NCBI RefSeq assembly: GCF_002008165.1
Contig: NZ_MRDM01000008.1
Span: forward strand, 238,668-302,667
Direction: 5' to 3'
Length of the DNA: 64,000 nt
Source of the DNA: Rhizobium laguerreae
GTDB lineage: Bacteria > Pseudomonadota > Alphaproteobacteria > Rhizobiales > Rhizobiaceae
Part shown: positions 17,929-28,939 of the stretch, piece after piece
How the letters are laid out: every line of letters starts with the position of its first letter
Position numbering within the stretch: the first letter of the stretch is position 1
The notes under the pieces: generated by a model
Seen by the model: the letters and a program-made list of their open reading frames with translations, nothing else
Database searches by the model: none
Told to the model about the DNA's origin: nothing
Program-made: the position numbers and the translations under genes

Positions 17929-18483
17929 TCAGTCCTGGCGCGAAGAGAGCCAGCGCATGACGGCGAGCCGGGCGGCGACGATGAAGCAGATGGCGAGGCC
18001 TGCGAATTTCAATCGCGTCATCCAGGGCAGCAGGTACGTTGCAAGACCTGCATACGCGCCGTTGCCGAAGGCGATGAGGCTCGAGATATTCTCGCCATAA
18101 TCGGCGATGCCGTAGATGAACGGCAGCAGGTAGACCGCCTTGCTAATGACCGGATGGACCGATTGGCCGAACCACGAACTGACAGGACCGAGCTTGAGGA
18201 AGGCGAGGAACAGCAGCGCCGTCAGCAATGCCGGAAAGATCAGCTCCGGCCCGAAATACATGGCGCGCAGCAGCCTGGTCGCCGTCTCGTTCTCATCAAG
18301 CAGCTGCTGCATGTGGAAGACCGCAGACTCGTCGTAACCGGCGAAATAAGTATCGAGCACCGCCTGGCCGGTTTCGTGCTTGAAGGGAACGACGAAGCCG
18401 AAGGTCGTCCAGGCGAGCACGGCAAGGCAAAGGGCTGCGAGCAGCGCGACGATCCAGAGAGGAATCCCGCTGCCCGCCTTCAT
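17929..18483 (-). CDS. Four-helix inner-membrane protein, unknown function
   Basis: A 184-residue protein with an N-terminal signal-like helix (GIPLWIVALLAALCLAVLAW) and about three more membrane segments (LIFPALLTALLFLAFLKLG, AVYLLPFIYGIADYGENISS and a C-terminal one). It starts 2 nt after the guaB stop, so it is translated from the guaB transcript. No domain is recognised. Confidence 0.72.
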   Translation of the reverse strand: MKAGSGIPLWIVALLAALCLAVLAWTTFGFVVPFKHETGQAVLDTYFAGYDESAVFHMQQLLDENETATRLLRAMYFGPELIFPALLTALLFLAFLKLGPVSSWFGQSVHPVISKAVYLLPFIYGIADYGENISSLIAFGNGAYAGLATYLLPWMTRLKFAGLAICFIVAARLAVMRWLSSRQD

Positions 18484-18485
18484 GA

Positions 18486-20244
<1,759 letters not shown>

Positions 20245-20249
20245 TCGGA

Positions 20250-21242
20250 TTAGATGTCGAACTGATAGGTCTTCGGTACGAAGCGATAACCGCCATCCTG
20301 CCTCTCGACGAAGCCGACTGCCGGGAATGGCATGTGATAACCAAGGAAGGCGATCTTTTCGGTGGCGATCATCTCAAAAACCTTGCGGCGGGTGGCGGCT
20401 GCCTGCGTCTTGTCCATGTCGAAGCGCACCTCCCAATCCGGCCGCAGCAGCGACAGGATATAATGGTTGGCGGTATCGCCTGTGAGCACAAGGCCCTTGC
20501 CCTCGGATTCGACGTGGAACACCATATGGCCCGGTGAGTGGCCGGCCGCCAGCATCGCCGTTATGCCGGGTGCGACGCTATCACCGTCCTTAATAAAAGT
20601 GGTCTTCTCGGCGAGCGGCACGACATTGGCGAGCACCGCCTTGTGGCCGCCCTCGGCAGGTGTGCCCTCACGTGCCTTGTCCGACCAGAAATCATATTCC
20701 GCCTGGCCGACGATATAGCGGGCATTCTTGAAGGCAGCCGCGCCGTCTTCCATCAGACCGCCGATATGATCGCCATGCAGGTGGGTGAGCGCCACGATGG
20801 TGACATCCTCAGCCGAATACCCCGCCGCCTTCAGGCCTTCGGCAAGCTGGCCGGCGCCGCGTACTCGGCCGCTCGCTCCGAAGCCGGTATCGATGAGGAT
20901 GACATCCGAACCGGTATCGATGAGAGCTGGCGTATAGCCGTTCAGGAACTTGTCAGCCGGCAGGAAATTTGCGGAGAGCAACGCCTTGACCGTTTCGGGA
21001 TCCTGATTGGTGCCGAAGGTTTCATAGGGTTTTTCTGAGATGTTGATGCCGTCGCGGACGACGGTGAACTTATAGGAACCGAGCTTGAATTGATCGATCT
21101 CAGGCAAAGGTGTGCCATCCATATTTCGATTTTCTCCAGTCGCGGCCGCTTCGGCCTTGTCTCTAAAAATTGCCGGAGCCGCAGCCAAGCCAAGGCCTGC
21201 GGCAAAAAGCGTGCGCCGCTTCATTCGCGTCGAAATTGCCAT
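20250..21242 (-). CDS. Tat-exported MBL-fold metallohydrolase
   Basis: A 330-residue metallo-beta-lactamase-fold hydrolase. The N terminus MAISTRMKRRTLFAAGLGLA has a twin-arginine export signal with cleavage probably near AEA. The metal site is visible: THLHGDHIGG (residues ~155-164), a later GHSPGH, and LTGDTANH. Such proteins act on lactones, phosphodiesters or sulfur compounds; the substrate is not determined. The start at 21242 places the signal at the N terminus; a frame open upstream to 21491 is non-homologous. It is divergent from the MFS gene. Confidence 0.87.
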   Translation of the reverse strand: MAISTRMKRRTLFAAGLGLAAAPAIFRDKAEAAATGENRNMDGTPLPEIDQFKLGSYKFTVVRDGINISEKPYETFGTNQDPETVKALLSANFLPADKFLNGYTPALIDTGSDVILIDTGFGASGRVRGAGQLAEGLKAAGYSAEDVTIVALTHLHGDHIGGLMEDGAAAFKNARYIVGQAEYDFWSDKAREGTPAEGGHKAVLANVVPLAEKTTFIKDGDSVAPGITAMLAAGHSPGHMVFHVESEGKGLVLTGDTANHYILSLLRPDWEVRFDMDKTQAAATRRKVFEMIATEKIAFLGYHMPFPAVGFVERQDGGYRFVPKTYQFDI

Positions 21243-21502
21243 GTATCCATTCTCCCATGACGTGCAGTCTGTCGCCGCACGGCCCCGATGACATTTCCGG
21301 CCGGATTTGTTGCCCCGGCCGGGTAAACATATGTCAATGTTGATAGGCGACGTTGTCGGGCAAGCCGTCTCACGCAGACGTGAAGCAAACGTGTCATCGA
21401 CCCGAATTGGAACCCGGATTCGGGGATTGGCAGAACCCGAAACTGGGACTAAAGAGCACGGGCCTTCCCACCTCCCATCCGCGCCCCTCAAGGCTCCCGC
21501 CT

Positions 21503-22927
21503 ATGAATCGCATCGTCCCGCTGATCCTTGCCGTCGCTCTTTTCATGGAACAGATGGACTCGACCGTCATTGCGACGGCGCTGCCGGCGATCGCGGCAGA
21601 TCTCAATGTCGGGCCGATCACGCTGAAGCTGGCGCTGACCTCCTACATGGTGGCGCTTGCGGTGTTCATCCCGGTCAGCGGCTGGATGGCCGACAGGTTC
21701 GGCGCCAAGAAGATCTTCCGCCTTGCCATCTCGGTCTTCGTCATCGGCTCGATTTTCTGCGCAATTTCGTCCAACCTCGTCGAATTCGTATTTGCCCGCT
21801 TCCTGCAGGGCATGGGCGGCGCGATGATGACGCCGGTCGGCCGCCTCGTGCTGGTGCGCACGACGCAGCGCAGTGATCTGGTCTCGGCCATGGCGCTGCT
21901 CACCATCCCCGCGCTTGTCGGGCCGCTCACCGGCCCGCCGCTCGGCGGCTTCATCACCACCTATTTCAGCTGGCACTGGATCTTCCTGATCAACGTGCCG
22001 GTCGGCATCCTCGGCATCTGGCTTGCGACGATCTTTCTGCCGGAGGTGGAAGCGACGGCGCCGCCGCGGCTCGATGTCACCGGCTTCGTGCTGACCTCGC
22101 TTTCGGCCGCGGGCGTCGTCTTCGGCCTGTCGGTGGTCAGTCTGCCGGCCCTGCCCCCGATCATCGGCGTCACCGCCACCTTGATCGGCCTCATCTGCGG
22201 CGTGCTTTACGTGCGCCATGCCAAGCGGCATCCGGCGCCGATCCTCAACCTCAATCTGTTCAAGAACCCGACCTTCCGGGCCTCCACCTTGGGCGGCATG
22301 CTCTTTCGCATTTGCGTCGGCGCCATGCCCTTCCTGACGCCGCTGATGCTCCAACTCGGCTTCGGGCTGACGCCGTTTCAATCCGGCCTCATCACCTTTG
22401 CCGGCGCGATCGGGGCAATCACCACCAAGTTCATGGCGAAACGCGTCTTCGCAGCCGCCGGCTTCCGCACGACGCTTCTCGGCGCCGCCATGGTGACGAC
22501 CCTGGTGACTGTCGTCACCGGCCTGTTCACGCCGTCGACGCCGCATCTCGTCATCATCGGTGTGCTGCTGCTCGGCGGCTTCTCCCGCTCCTTCATGTTC
22601 ACCGGCGTCAATGCGCTTGCCTTCGCCGATATCGAAGATGCGGAAGCCAGCCAGGCGACATCGATGAGCTCGGTGATGCAGCAGGTCAGCCTGGCGCTCG
22701 GCGTTGCGGTCGCCGCCGCGATCCTGGAGAGCTCGATCTATTTCCGCGGCGAAGCGCTGCAAGTGGCCGATTTCCACCTCGCCTTCTATATCATCGCCGG
22801 ACTGACAGTGATTGCGACCATTCCCTTCATCCGGATGGACCGCAATGCCGGCGCAATCGTTTCCGGCCACCGCTCGAAGGCAATAAAGGCGGCAACGGTT
22901 GAAGCCGAACAGCAGGCGGTGAAATAG
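21503..22927 (+). CDS. MFS transporter, DHA2-type drug exporter
   Basis: A 474-residue major-facilitator protein. The DHA2 signature LFMEQMDSTVIATALPAIAA is in helix 1, followed by GWMADRFGAKKIF (A-like motif) and LTIPALVGPLTGPPLGGFIT (motif C of exporters). Twelve to fourteen helices are seen. Likely proton-driven efflux of small toxic molecules; substrate unknown. The ATG at 21503 starts at the first membrane helix. Confidence 0.88.
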   Translation: MNRIVPLILAVALFMEQMDSTVIATALPAIAADLNVGPITLKLALTSYMVALAVFIPVSGWMADRFGAKKIFRLAISVFVIGSIFCAISSNLVEFVFARFLQGMGGAMMTPVGRLVLVRTTQRSDLVSAMALLTIPALVGPLTGPPLGGFITTYFSWHWIFLINVPVGILGIWLATIFLPEVEATAPPRLDVTGFVLTSLSAAGVVFGLSVVSLPALPPIIGVTATLIGLICGVLYVRHAKRHPAPILNLNLFKNPTFRASTLGGMLFRICVGAMPFLTPLMLQLGFGLTPFQSGLITFAGAIGAITTKFMAKRVFAAAGFRTTLLGAAMVTTLVTVVTGLFTPSTPHLVIIGVLLLGGFSRSFMFTGVNALAFADIEDAEASQATSMSSVMQQVSLALGVAVAAAILESSIYFRGEALQVADFHLAFYIIAGLTVIATIPFIRMDRNAGAIVSGHRSKAIKAATVEAEQQAVK

Positions 22928-22939
22928 GCAGCCGCTAGA

Positions 22940-23323
22940 CTAGTCCGGGCTTTCGCAGACGGCAGAGAGCTTGTTGCCGTCGAGATCACGGATATAGGCG
23001 GCATAGAAATGGGCGTGGTAGGAGCGAAGGCCGGGCTCACCCTCATCCGCAGCGCCTGCCGCGATCGCCGCTGCATGGAAGGCATCGACATCGGCCCGCG
23101 TTTCGGCCGCCAGCGCCACCATGGCGCCATTGCCTGAGGTCGCCCGGCGGTGATTGAACGGCGTCACCACCCAAAAGCGGCAGCGCGTATCGCCCTCGGC
23201 GGAATAGCCGATTTCCTCTTCGGAAGAGCGTTGGCGGCGATAGCCGAGGGGAGATAGCACGGCATCGTAAAAATGCCCTGCGCGATAAAGGTCGTTGGTT
23301 CCGAGCGTGACGTAAAGAAGCAT
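22940..23323 (-). CDS. VOC-family (glyoxalase-like) protein
   Basis: A 127-residue vicinal-oxygen-chelate protein: MLLYVTLGTNDLYRAGHFYD begins the first beta-alpha-beta-beta-beta unit, and SYHAHFYAAYIRDLDGNKLS ends the second with the usual metal-side residues. Likely a small lyase, isomerase or binding protein. It converges with the MFS gene (12 nt gap). Confidence 0.82.
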   Translation of the reverse strand: MLLYVTLGTNDLYRAGHFYDAVLSPLGYRRQRSSEEEIGYSAEGDTRCRFWVVTPFNHRRATSGNGAMVALAAETRADVDAFHAAAIAAGAADEGEPGLRSYHAHFYAAYIRDLDGNKLSAVCESPD

Positions 23324-23339
23324 GGGATTAGCGGTTCAA

Positions 23340-23450
23340 ATCATGAGAGCGCCGCGCGTCCTTTCGGACACGCAAAGGACGCGGCAACGCTTTCCATTGC
23401 TGCCTATCTTATCCTTAAATCGATCCCGACTTAAGGAATTATGCAGTCGA
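23340..23450. repeat. Rhizobial intergenic palindromic repeat
   Basis: CGCGTCCTTTCGGACACGCA with AAAGGACGCG forms the first palindrome; CCTTAAATCGATCCCGACTT with AAGGAATTATGCAGT forms the second. The last part recurs at 12745-12800. Confidence 0.6.
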
Positions 23451-23481
23451 TCGCCATCATCCTTCAGGACGGGCCCGAAGA

Positions 23482-24201
23482 TCAAGCTTCTTCTGCTTGG
23501 CCTTCGGCCTTGCGCCCCTTGAACCCCTTGGCCAGCAGGAACATCTCGACCGATTCGGCGCGCGACGAGTTCGGCTTGACATGGACGACCTGGCGGAAGT
23601 TCTGCTTGAGCATGGCCAGCAGCTCACGCTCGGTACCGCCCTGAAAAGTCTTGGTGAGGAAGTGCCCGCCTTCCCCCAGCACTTCGACGGCGAAATGGGC
23701 CGCGACTTCGCAGAGATGCATGGTGCGCAGATGATCGGTGCGGTGGTGGCCGGTGGTGGGCGCCGCCATGTCCGATATCACAAGGTCGGGTGTGCCGCCA
23801 ACGGCCTCCAACAGCTTTTCCGGCGCACTGGGATCGAGGAAATCGAGCTGCAGGATCTTGACCCCCGGCAACTGGGTCATTTCAAGGAAATCGATCGCAG
23901 CCACACGAATATCATCATCTGTCGAGCCGGTGACCTTGGCGGCGATCTGCGACCAGCTGCCGGGGGCAGCGCCGAGATCGATGATGCGCCTGGCGCCGCG
24001 CAGGATGTGATGTTTCTCGTCGATCTCCAGCAGCTTGAAGGCGGCCCGGGCGCGATAGCCTTCGAGCTGGGCGCGCTGCACATAGGGATCGTTGATGTGG
24101 CGCTCCAGCCATTGGCGGGAGGAGGCCTTCATCTTCTTGTTCTTGACGCGCTGGCCGAGCTTGCGGCCGGTGCGGTTTCCCGCGATCGGTGCCTTGGTCA
24201 T
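23482..24201 (-). CDS. rlmE: 23S rRNA (uridine2552-2'-O)-methyltransferase RlmE
   Basis: A 239-residue FtsJ/RrmJ-family enzyme that methylates U2552 in the A-loop of 23S rRNA. Motifs: [13 protein letters not shown] (catalytic Lys), [15 protein letters not shown] (SAM site), [19 protein letters not shown] (catalytic Asp) and FLTKTFQGG (catalytic Lys). The N terminus carries a basic extension. It is 14 nt downstream of the Ppx/GppA gene in the same operon. Confidence 0.94.
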   Translation of the reverse strand: MTKAPIAGNRTGRKLGQRVKNKKMKASSRQWLERHINDPYVQRAQLEGYRARAAFKLLEIDEKHHILRGARRIIDLGAAPGSWSQIAAKVTGSTDDDIRVAAIDFLEMTQLPGVKILQLDFLDPSAPEKLLEAVGGTPDLVISDMAAPTTGHHRTDHLRTMHLCEVAAHFAVEVLGEGGHFLTKTFQGGTERELLAMLKQNFRQVVHVKPNSSRAESVEMFLLAKGFKGRKAEGQAEEA

Positions 24202-24215
24202 GCCTATTCCTTATC

Positions 24216-25784
24216 TCACGATCTCACGCGCTGGCCGCGGCGGTTGCGATTGCGCCGCCACACGCCGTCATCGGCCATCATGTCGGTGAGCAAGCCTTCC
24301 CTCAAGCCGCGATCGGCAACGCGCATGCGCGGGCTCGGCCAGCGGCGGCGGATCGCCTCGAGAATGGCGCAGCCGGCCAGCACCAGATCGGCCCGGTCAG
24401 GCCCGATGCAGGGATTGGCGGCACGGCTTGCGAAATCCCAGGAGAGGAGCTTTGCCTGCATGGCGGAGACCTCATCGTCGGACAGCCAGATGCCGTCGAC
24501 CTTGCGCCGGTCATAACGCGGCAGGTCGAGATGGACGCCGGCAAGCGTCGTCACCGTGCCGGATGTGCCGATCAGGTGAAAGTCGCCGGTCTGGGCGACC
24601 TCGATCTCCGGGCAATCGAAGCTTCCAAGCATGCCTTCGACTTCACGCACCATGCCTTCGAAGGCCTCCGGCGTGACGTCGTGCCCGCCATGGCGCTCCG
24701 ACAGCGTCACGACGCCGACCGGCAACGAGGTCCAGTGGGTGATGTGATTGGCAAGGCGGCTGAAGCGATTGTCGCCGATGCGGATGACAGCGATCTCCGA
24801 AGAGCCGCCGCCGATATCGAAGAGCACGACGGAGCGCGTTTCGCGACCGACCAGCGACGAGCAGCCGGAGACGGCAAGCCGCGCCTCTGTCTCCCGATCG
24901 ATGATCTCGAGCTCGAGGCCGGTTTCGGCAACGACCCGGCCGAGGAAGTCCTCGCCATTGACGGCCTGGCGGCAGGCTTCGGTGGCGATCAGCCGCATGC
25001 GGCGGATCTGCCGGTTCCTGAGCTTGGAGGCGCAGATCCTCAGCGCCTCGATCGCCCGCTCCATCGCCTCGTCCGACAGACGGCCGCTTGCCGCAAGGCC
25101 TTCGCCGAGGCGCACGATGCGGGAAAAAGCGTCGACGACGCGGAATTGACCCGGACGGGTAGGCTGGGCAATGAGGAGACGGCAATTGTTGGTGCCGAGA
25201 TCGAGGGCGGCGTAGAGCTCCTCCGGCCACGCATGTTCGCCGGCCGGACGATCCCCCTGATGCCCGGAATGGGAATCGCTTTCCGGGCGGGTCCTGCGGC
25301 TGGCGCTTGCGCCATTCAGTGTTTCACGCAGTTCGGCCCTGATCACCGTTTCTTCTGCGCGGCGTTCCTGCTGCTGGGTACCTGATGGTTTTGCCGGTGT
25401 CAGCGGCCGGCCCTGCAGACCGCGCTTGCCGCGGTGTTTGCGGCGGTTGCGACGGCTCGGCGCTGAATCGCTATCGGCGCGGACAGCATTGCCTGCCGCT
25501 GCCGTCTGTTCGATTGCCGGGGGGAGAGGTGAACCGTCCTGCACGGTGCCATGGCCGCCACGACGGCGACGCTTGCGCTTGCGGGCCGGATTCCCGGCTG
25601 CATCTTCCATCGGGCGCGCAGGCTGTCCGACACCGCCGGAAGGCTCATGCGAAGCGGGATGAGCCGCGGTGCGGGATTGCCCGCCACGCTTGCCCTTGCG
25701 GCGCCTGGACTTCTTGCCGTCCTTGCGCCCTGCCGCCGACGCCCCGTCAAATTGCGGCTTTGCGCCGCCTTCGGGGTCTTCCAC
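24216..25784 (-). CDS. ppx: Ppx/GppA exopolyphosphatase-family protein with basic N-terminal extension
   Basis: A 522-residue protein. Residues ~190-500 form the Ppx/GppA phosphatase core of the ASKHA fold: LDLGTNNCRLLIAQP (phosphate 1), RMRLIATEACRQAVNGE and VVLFDIGGGSSE (phosphate 2). It should hydrolyse polyphosphate or pppGpp. The first ~170 residues are a low-complexity Arg/Lys/Gly/Pro-rich extension (RKDGKKSRRRKGKRGG; ARKRKRRRRGGHG) that is unusual for the family and looks suited to binding RNA or polyphosphate. The exact start is uncertain. It is co-transcribed with rlmE. Confidence 0.86.
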   Translation of the reverse strand: MEDPEGGAKPQFDGASAAGRKDGKKSRRRKGKRGGQSRTAAHPASHEPSGGVGQPARPMEDAAGNPARKRKRRRRGGHGTVQDGSPLPPAIEQTAAAGNAVRADSDSAPSRRNRRKHRGKRGLQGRPLTPAKPSGTQQQERRAEETVIRAELRETLNGASASRRTRPESDSHSGHQGDRPAGEHAWPEELYAALDLGTNNCRLLIAQPTRPGQFRVVDAFSRIVRLGEGLAASGRLSDEAMERAIEALRICASKLRNRQIRRMRLIATEACRQAVNGEDFLGRVVAETGLELEIIDRETEARLAVSGCSSLVGRETRSVVLFDIGGGSSEIAVIRIGDNRFSRLANHITHWTSLPVGVVTLSERHGGHDVTPEAFEGMVREVEGMLGSFDCPEIEVAQTGDFHLIGTSGTVTTLAGVHLDLPRYDRRKVDGIWLSDDEVSAMQAKLLSWDFASRAANPCIGPDRADLVLAGCAILEAIRRRWPSPRMRVADRGLREGLLTDMMADDGVWRRNRNRRGQRVRS

Positions 25785-25960
25785 GTTATTTTTCCACCGC
25801 GCCGCGCAAGTCCTGGGATATGCAGCAGGCGCTCATTCGATTTTTGCGTTGCGGCAAGAATATCAGCGCCCGCCGAAATCGCCAAATTCTTTTTTGGACC
25901 AAGGGATTTGCAGCGGTTTCACCTTTCCGCGGCAGCACCGATTTTTTTCAAAACAGCTAT

Positions 25961-25988
25961 TTGCAATCCGCCGGCTTTTGGTTATAAG
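25961..25988 (+). promoter_or_regulatory. Promoter of tRNA-Gln
   Basis: TTGCAA (25961-25966) and TATAAG (25983-25988) are separated by 16 nt and end about 40 nt before the tRNA, matching a sigma-70-type promoter. Prediction from sequence only. Confidence 0.55.
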
Positions 25989-26027
25989 CGCCGCACAGCA
26001 GCCGAGCCACGCTTCGACGGCACCTGC

Positions 26028-26101
26028 TGGGGAATAGTTCAATGGTAGAACGACGGACTCTGACTCCGTTAATCTTGGTTCGAATCCAGGTTCCCCAGCC
26101 A
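26028..26101 (+). tRNA. tRNA-Gln (anticodon CUG)
   Basis: A full cloverleaf can be folded: acceptor TGGGGAA with TTCCCCA, D-arm with AATGGTAGAA, anticodon stem ACGGA/TCCGT around loop CTCTGAC (anticodon CTG, reading CAG), T-arm GGTTCGAATCC, discriminator G and an encoded CCA. The DNA beyond it changes character, so it may be an integration site. Confidence 0.95.
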
Positions 26102-26205
26102 AACACTCTTTTGCATTATTTTCCAAATACTTAGCTGACCCTACTTTTGGGCAGCCGGAACAGTTATCCGCATCACTTTTCCGGATCACCGTGGGGGTTG
26201 TCACG

Positions 26206-26361
26206 ATGAAATTCATCGATTGTACTTCTGAGGACGGGACTCATTTCTCAGTTTCGCTATGCCTGCAATGCGCCAGGAGCCGCCATCTGCATTTTCCCGA
26301 GCTAACGGCTGGTTCCGATCCCTTGCAGACCATCCCTGAAGAGATGGTCAAGGGAAAGTAG
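26206..26361 (+). CDS. Possible small protein after tRNA-Gln
   Basis: A 51-codon open frame begins MKFIDCTSEDGTHFSVSLCL and contains two Cys in a CLQC pattern. A G-rich stretch lies about 10 nt upstream, and an in-frame GTG exists at 26191. No family is recognised. It could be a real small protein or chance. Confidence 0.35.
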   Translation: MKFIDCTSEDGTHFSVSLCLQCARSRHLHFPELTAGSDPLQTIPEEMVKGK

Positions 26362-26584
26362 TGCCCCCACAGCGGACGATCACGATCTGAATTCGCTTTC
26401 GGGTTAGCGGATATCGGACAGCATATACGCGCGCGGCATGATCGAACCTCGGAGGCCGGCAAGCGGCCTCATTTGGATCAAAAAGCCTTTCGAGCCACCC
26501 ACAGGACCCACCAAAATAGTTGCTTAGGTGTGTGTTTGATGCAACAATATCTTTTTACGAAAGCGGATTCAATTGGAGCAGAAA

Positions 26585-26959
26585 GTGATCAAATTTCAGC
26601 TTAATTTGCATTCCGCTGATTTGAGCGAAGCGGAGATCCGCGCGGTTTCGAAGCAGTTTGTCAGGGGATTGGATGCCTTGACTGGCGTTGAGGTCGAAGT
26701 CGAACGAACTGAACCTGAACCCGGCTCTAAAGGGGTTGGAGAAGTCCTCGAACGCTCGTGGGCAATTCTTAAGGACTCTAACCTAGTATCGAGCGTAGTA
26801 GAATATTTGCGGGACTTTCTCCTGCGCGAAAAGACTCTTTCGCTAATTATTCGACTTCCCGATAATAAATCGGTAGAGCTCAGTTCAAAGAATCTGAGCG
26901 AGGAGAATCTCAAGAGAGCCGAGCGTATGATAACTTCAATTCTCCGGCATCAACCCTGA
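26585..26959 (+). CDS. EACC1-like small protein paired with caspase
   Basis: A 124-residue protein with a ferredoxin-like layout: an N-terminal strand and helix (FQLNLHSADLSEAEIRAVSK), a strand (VEVEVERTEP), a Gly-rich turn (EPGSKGVGE), an amphipathic helix (LVSSVVEYLRDFLL) and a final hairpin 'LSLIIRLPDNKSVELSSKNL'. This matches the pattern of EACC1 (effector-associated constant component 1), a small protein coupled to effectors in bacterial conflict systems. The GTG at 26585 has GGAG 6 nt upstream; a TTG at 26573 is also possible. The gene ends 6 nt before the caspase gene, so both proteins should be made together. The match is by eye; an unrelated small protein is not excluded. Confidence 0.6.
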   Translation: MIKFQLNLHSADLSEAEIRAVSKQFVRGLDALTGVEVEVERTEPEPGSKGVGEVLERSWAILKDSNLVSSVVEYLRDFLLREKTLSLIIRLPDNKSVELSSKNLSEENLKRAERMITSILRHQP

Positions 26960-26965
26960 TCTGAC

Positions 26966-28939
26966 ATGCCCGAAAAAGAACGCCGGATTGCATTGCTCTT
27001 GGCTTCGGACGACTACCCCGACGAAAGGGAGACCTTTCGAGACCTGATCTGCCCTGCCAACGATGTAAATGCGCTGAAATCCGTGCTGTCGGCACACGAG
27101 TTTGGTGATTTCGACGCTGTGGAAGTACTGTATCGCGCTACTTCTGCGGATGCGTATGAGAGGATTGAGACGCATCTTCATGAGTGCGGTCCAGACGACC
27201 TATTTCTTTTGTACTATTCTGGCCACGGCTGGACGGATCGCGAAGGACAGCTATTCCTTACTTTCAAGAATTCAAAGCTTAGAGCTTTGAGAGCAACCTC
27301 CATTCCATTTGACAATCTCAAGCTATCTCTGGTCGATCCAGCCGTCCGTGTGCGGCGGCAAGCAATAATACTGGACTGTTGCTATGCCGGTGCAGTAAAT
27401 AAGTCCTTCTACAAGGGCGGTGCAGCGGCGCATGACATGGAGCGCCTTGTCTCCGATGCTCAGGGAACGGTAATTTTTGCAGCGTCGGATGCATTCCAGA
27501 CTGCCAAAGAGGGCGAAGACGGACTAAGCGTCTTTACTAAGCACTTTGTCGAGGGGATCACCACCGGTCACGCTGATCCCTCCGGAGAAGGCCGAATAAC
27601 GGCGACGGGGATGGCGAACTATCTGTCCAAGAAGGTCCCAAGCGAAAATCGACAACGTCCGCGTTTCTTCGGCATTAACACCAGCGGCGAAATCATTCTA
27701 GCGCGTGGCCGTGCGGTGTCTGTTGTCACGGGTCCAATGGTCGCGGAGAGCCGCCTTGAAAGGCTCATCCGAGAACTTGGGTCGGAGATAGACGATGACG
27801 TCCTCAGCGCGCTGGATCGTCTCGCGTCTATGGGCTCTGAAGCCGCTACGGCAACCGCCTGTATTTTAGCACTAGAACGACGAGAAGGATCAGCTGTAAT
27901 CCGTCAAGCCGCCCTGAGAGCGCTCTTAAGTATTGACACCACAGCCTTCGATCAGTCTGTTCGAGAAATGCTCAAGGGCGGCCGGTCTGACCTAGATCAA
28001 GCTATCCAGTTCGCCGAAAATAGTTCGTCACATGGCTTGTCAGATGACACTATATATGCCGCAATTTCCGTAGCCGGCAGCCCCGCAGGCAATGCTCCAG
28101 CAGCTCGGCGCTTGCTTTCGGCACTCGGAGACCGCACGATCGTGCCGATATTGAAAGCAATGGACGCCGCAAATGCAAACCGATCTCAGTTCGAGAACCT
28201 TCTTCCTCGCGCCTTAGAGATCAATTTAAGCGAACAGACCATCGCCGACTTGACTGACCTGATGCAACGTGTCGGTCCGAAGACACTTTGGCACATTTGT
28301 CAGTACCTAGTGAGGCTCGCGCAAAGGTACCCTGCCGTCACGACAGGTGCATTCAACCTTTTTAGACATGGAGACACACAACAGCGGAATGTATTACGCG
28401 AGTTTTTCTTAAGACAACCAGAACTGGATTCGGATGTTCTTCAGGGTCTAATCGCAGAGGACTTCTGTGAAGACGATCTGATATTTGTGCTTTCGCTCCC
28501 ATACCGATCCGGACCGTGGATGCGGCATGTGACGCGAGAGCTAATACGGACCAATCGGAAAAATCTCCTTCCCATGTGGCTCCTCCGGCTAGAGCCAACA
28601 GAGCTAGACGAAGAACTACTGGCTAGCCTTGTAAGTAGAGGCGTTGAGCCGTGCGAACTTTTCATTCGCCTAGCAATTGTATGTGGTAGACGCAGCGATC
28701 TGTTGAAAGAGGCCCTATGGGCGTCAATTAAACACAAGAGAATTACTGTTCGGATGCTAGCGATTAAGGCTCTTGTTCTCCAGGAATTGGCCTATTCAGA
28801 AAAAAGGCACATTATAAGAATTGTAAAACACGAAATACCTAACCTAAGTTTTGATGAATCGAGGATAGGCGCTTGGAGCAGGGCGCGGCGGATTTCCATG
28901 GCTAACCGTACGCCGTTGGCAAGTAGCAAGGCTGAGTAA
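26966..28939 (+). CDS. Caspase-like peptidase (C14) with long helical C-terminal region
   Basis: A 657-residue protein. Residues 1-245 form a caspase/metacaspase-type p20-like domain: RIALLLASDDYPD, the catalytic His in LLYYSGHGW (His87) and the catalytic Cys in IILDCCYAG (Cys138/139, the second expected to be the nucleophile), then TVIFAASDAFQTA. Residues ~250-640 are all-helical with regular hydrophobic spacing (ALDRLASMGSEAATATACIL; AVIRQAALRALLSI), resembling HEAT-type repeats; this part may sense a trigger or hold the protease inactive. No membrane segment or nucleotide-binding site is visible. It lies 6 nt after the EACC1-like gene and uses AT-richer codons than the core genes. A defensive, self-killing role is inferred from family behaviour. 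Confidence 0.85.
   Translation: MPEKERRIALLLASDDYPDERETFRDLICPANDVNALKSVLSAHEFGDFDAVEVLYRATSADAYERIETHLHECGPDDLFLLYYSGHGWTDREGQLFLTFKNSKLRALRATSIPFDNLKLSLVDPAVRVRRQAIILDCCYAGAVNKSFYKGGAAAHDMERLVSDAQGTVIFAASDAFQTAKEGEDGLSVFTKHFVEGITTGHADPSGEGRITATGMANYLSKKVPSENRQRPRFFGINTSGEIILARGRAVSVVTGPMVAESRLERLIRELGSEIDDDVLSALDRLASMGSEAATATACILALERREGSAVIRQAALRALLSIDTTAFDQSVREMLKGGRSDLDQAIQFAENSSSHGLSDDTIYAAISVAGSPAGNAPAARRLLSALGDRTIVPILKAMDAANANRSQFENLLPRALEINLSEQTIADLTDLMQRVGPKTLWHICQYLVRLAQRYPAVTTGAFNLFRHGDTQQRNVLREFFLRQPELDSDVLQGLIAEDFCEDDLIFVLSLPYRSGPWMRHVTRELIRTNRKNLLPMWLLRLEPTELDEELLASLVSRGVEPCELFIRLAIVCGRRSDLLKEALWASIKHKRITVRMLAIKALVLQELAYSEKRHIIRIVKHEIPNLSFDESRIGAWSRARRISMANRTPLASSKAE

Noticed and set aside
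26241..26462. 73-codon minus-strand frame after tRNA-Gln
   Set aside because: Translation looks random and it conflicts with the slightly better plus-strand small frame.
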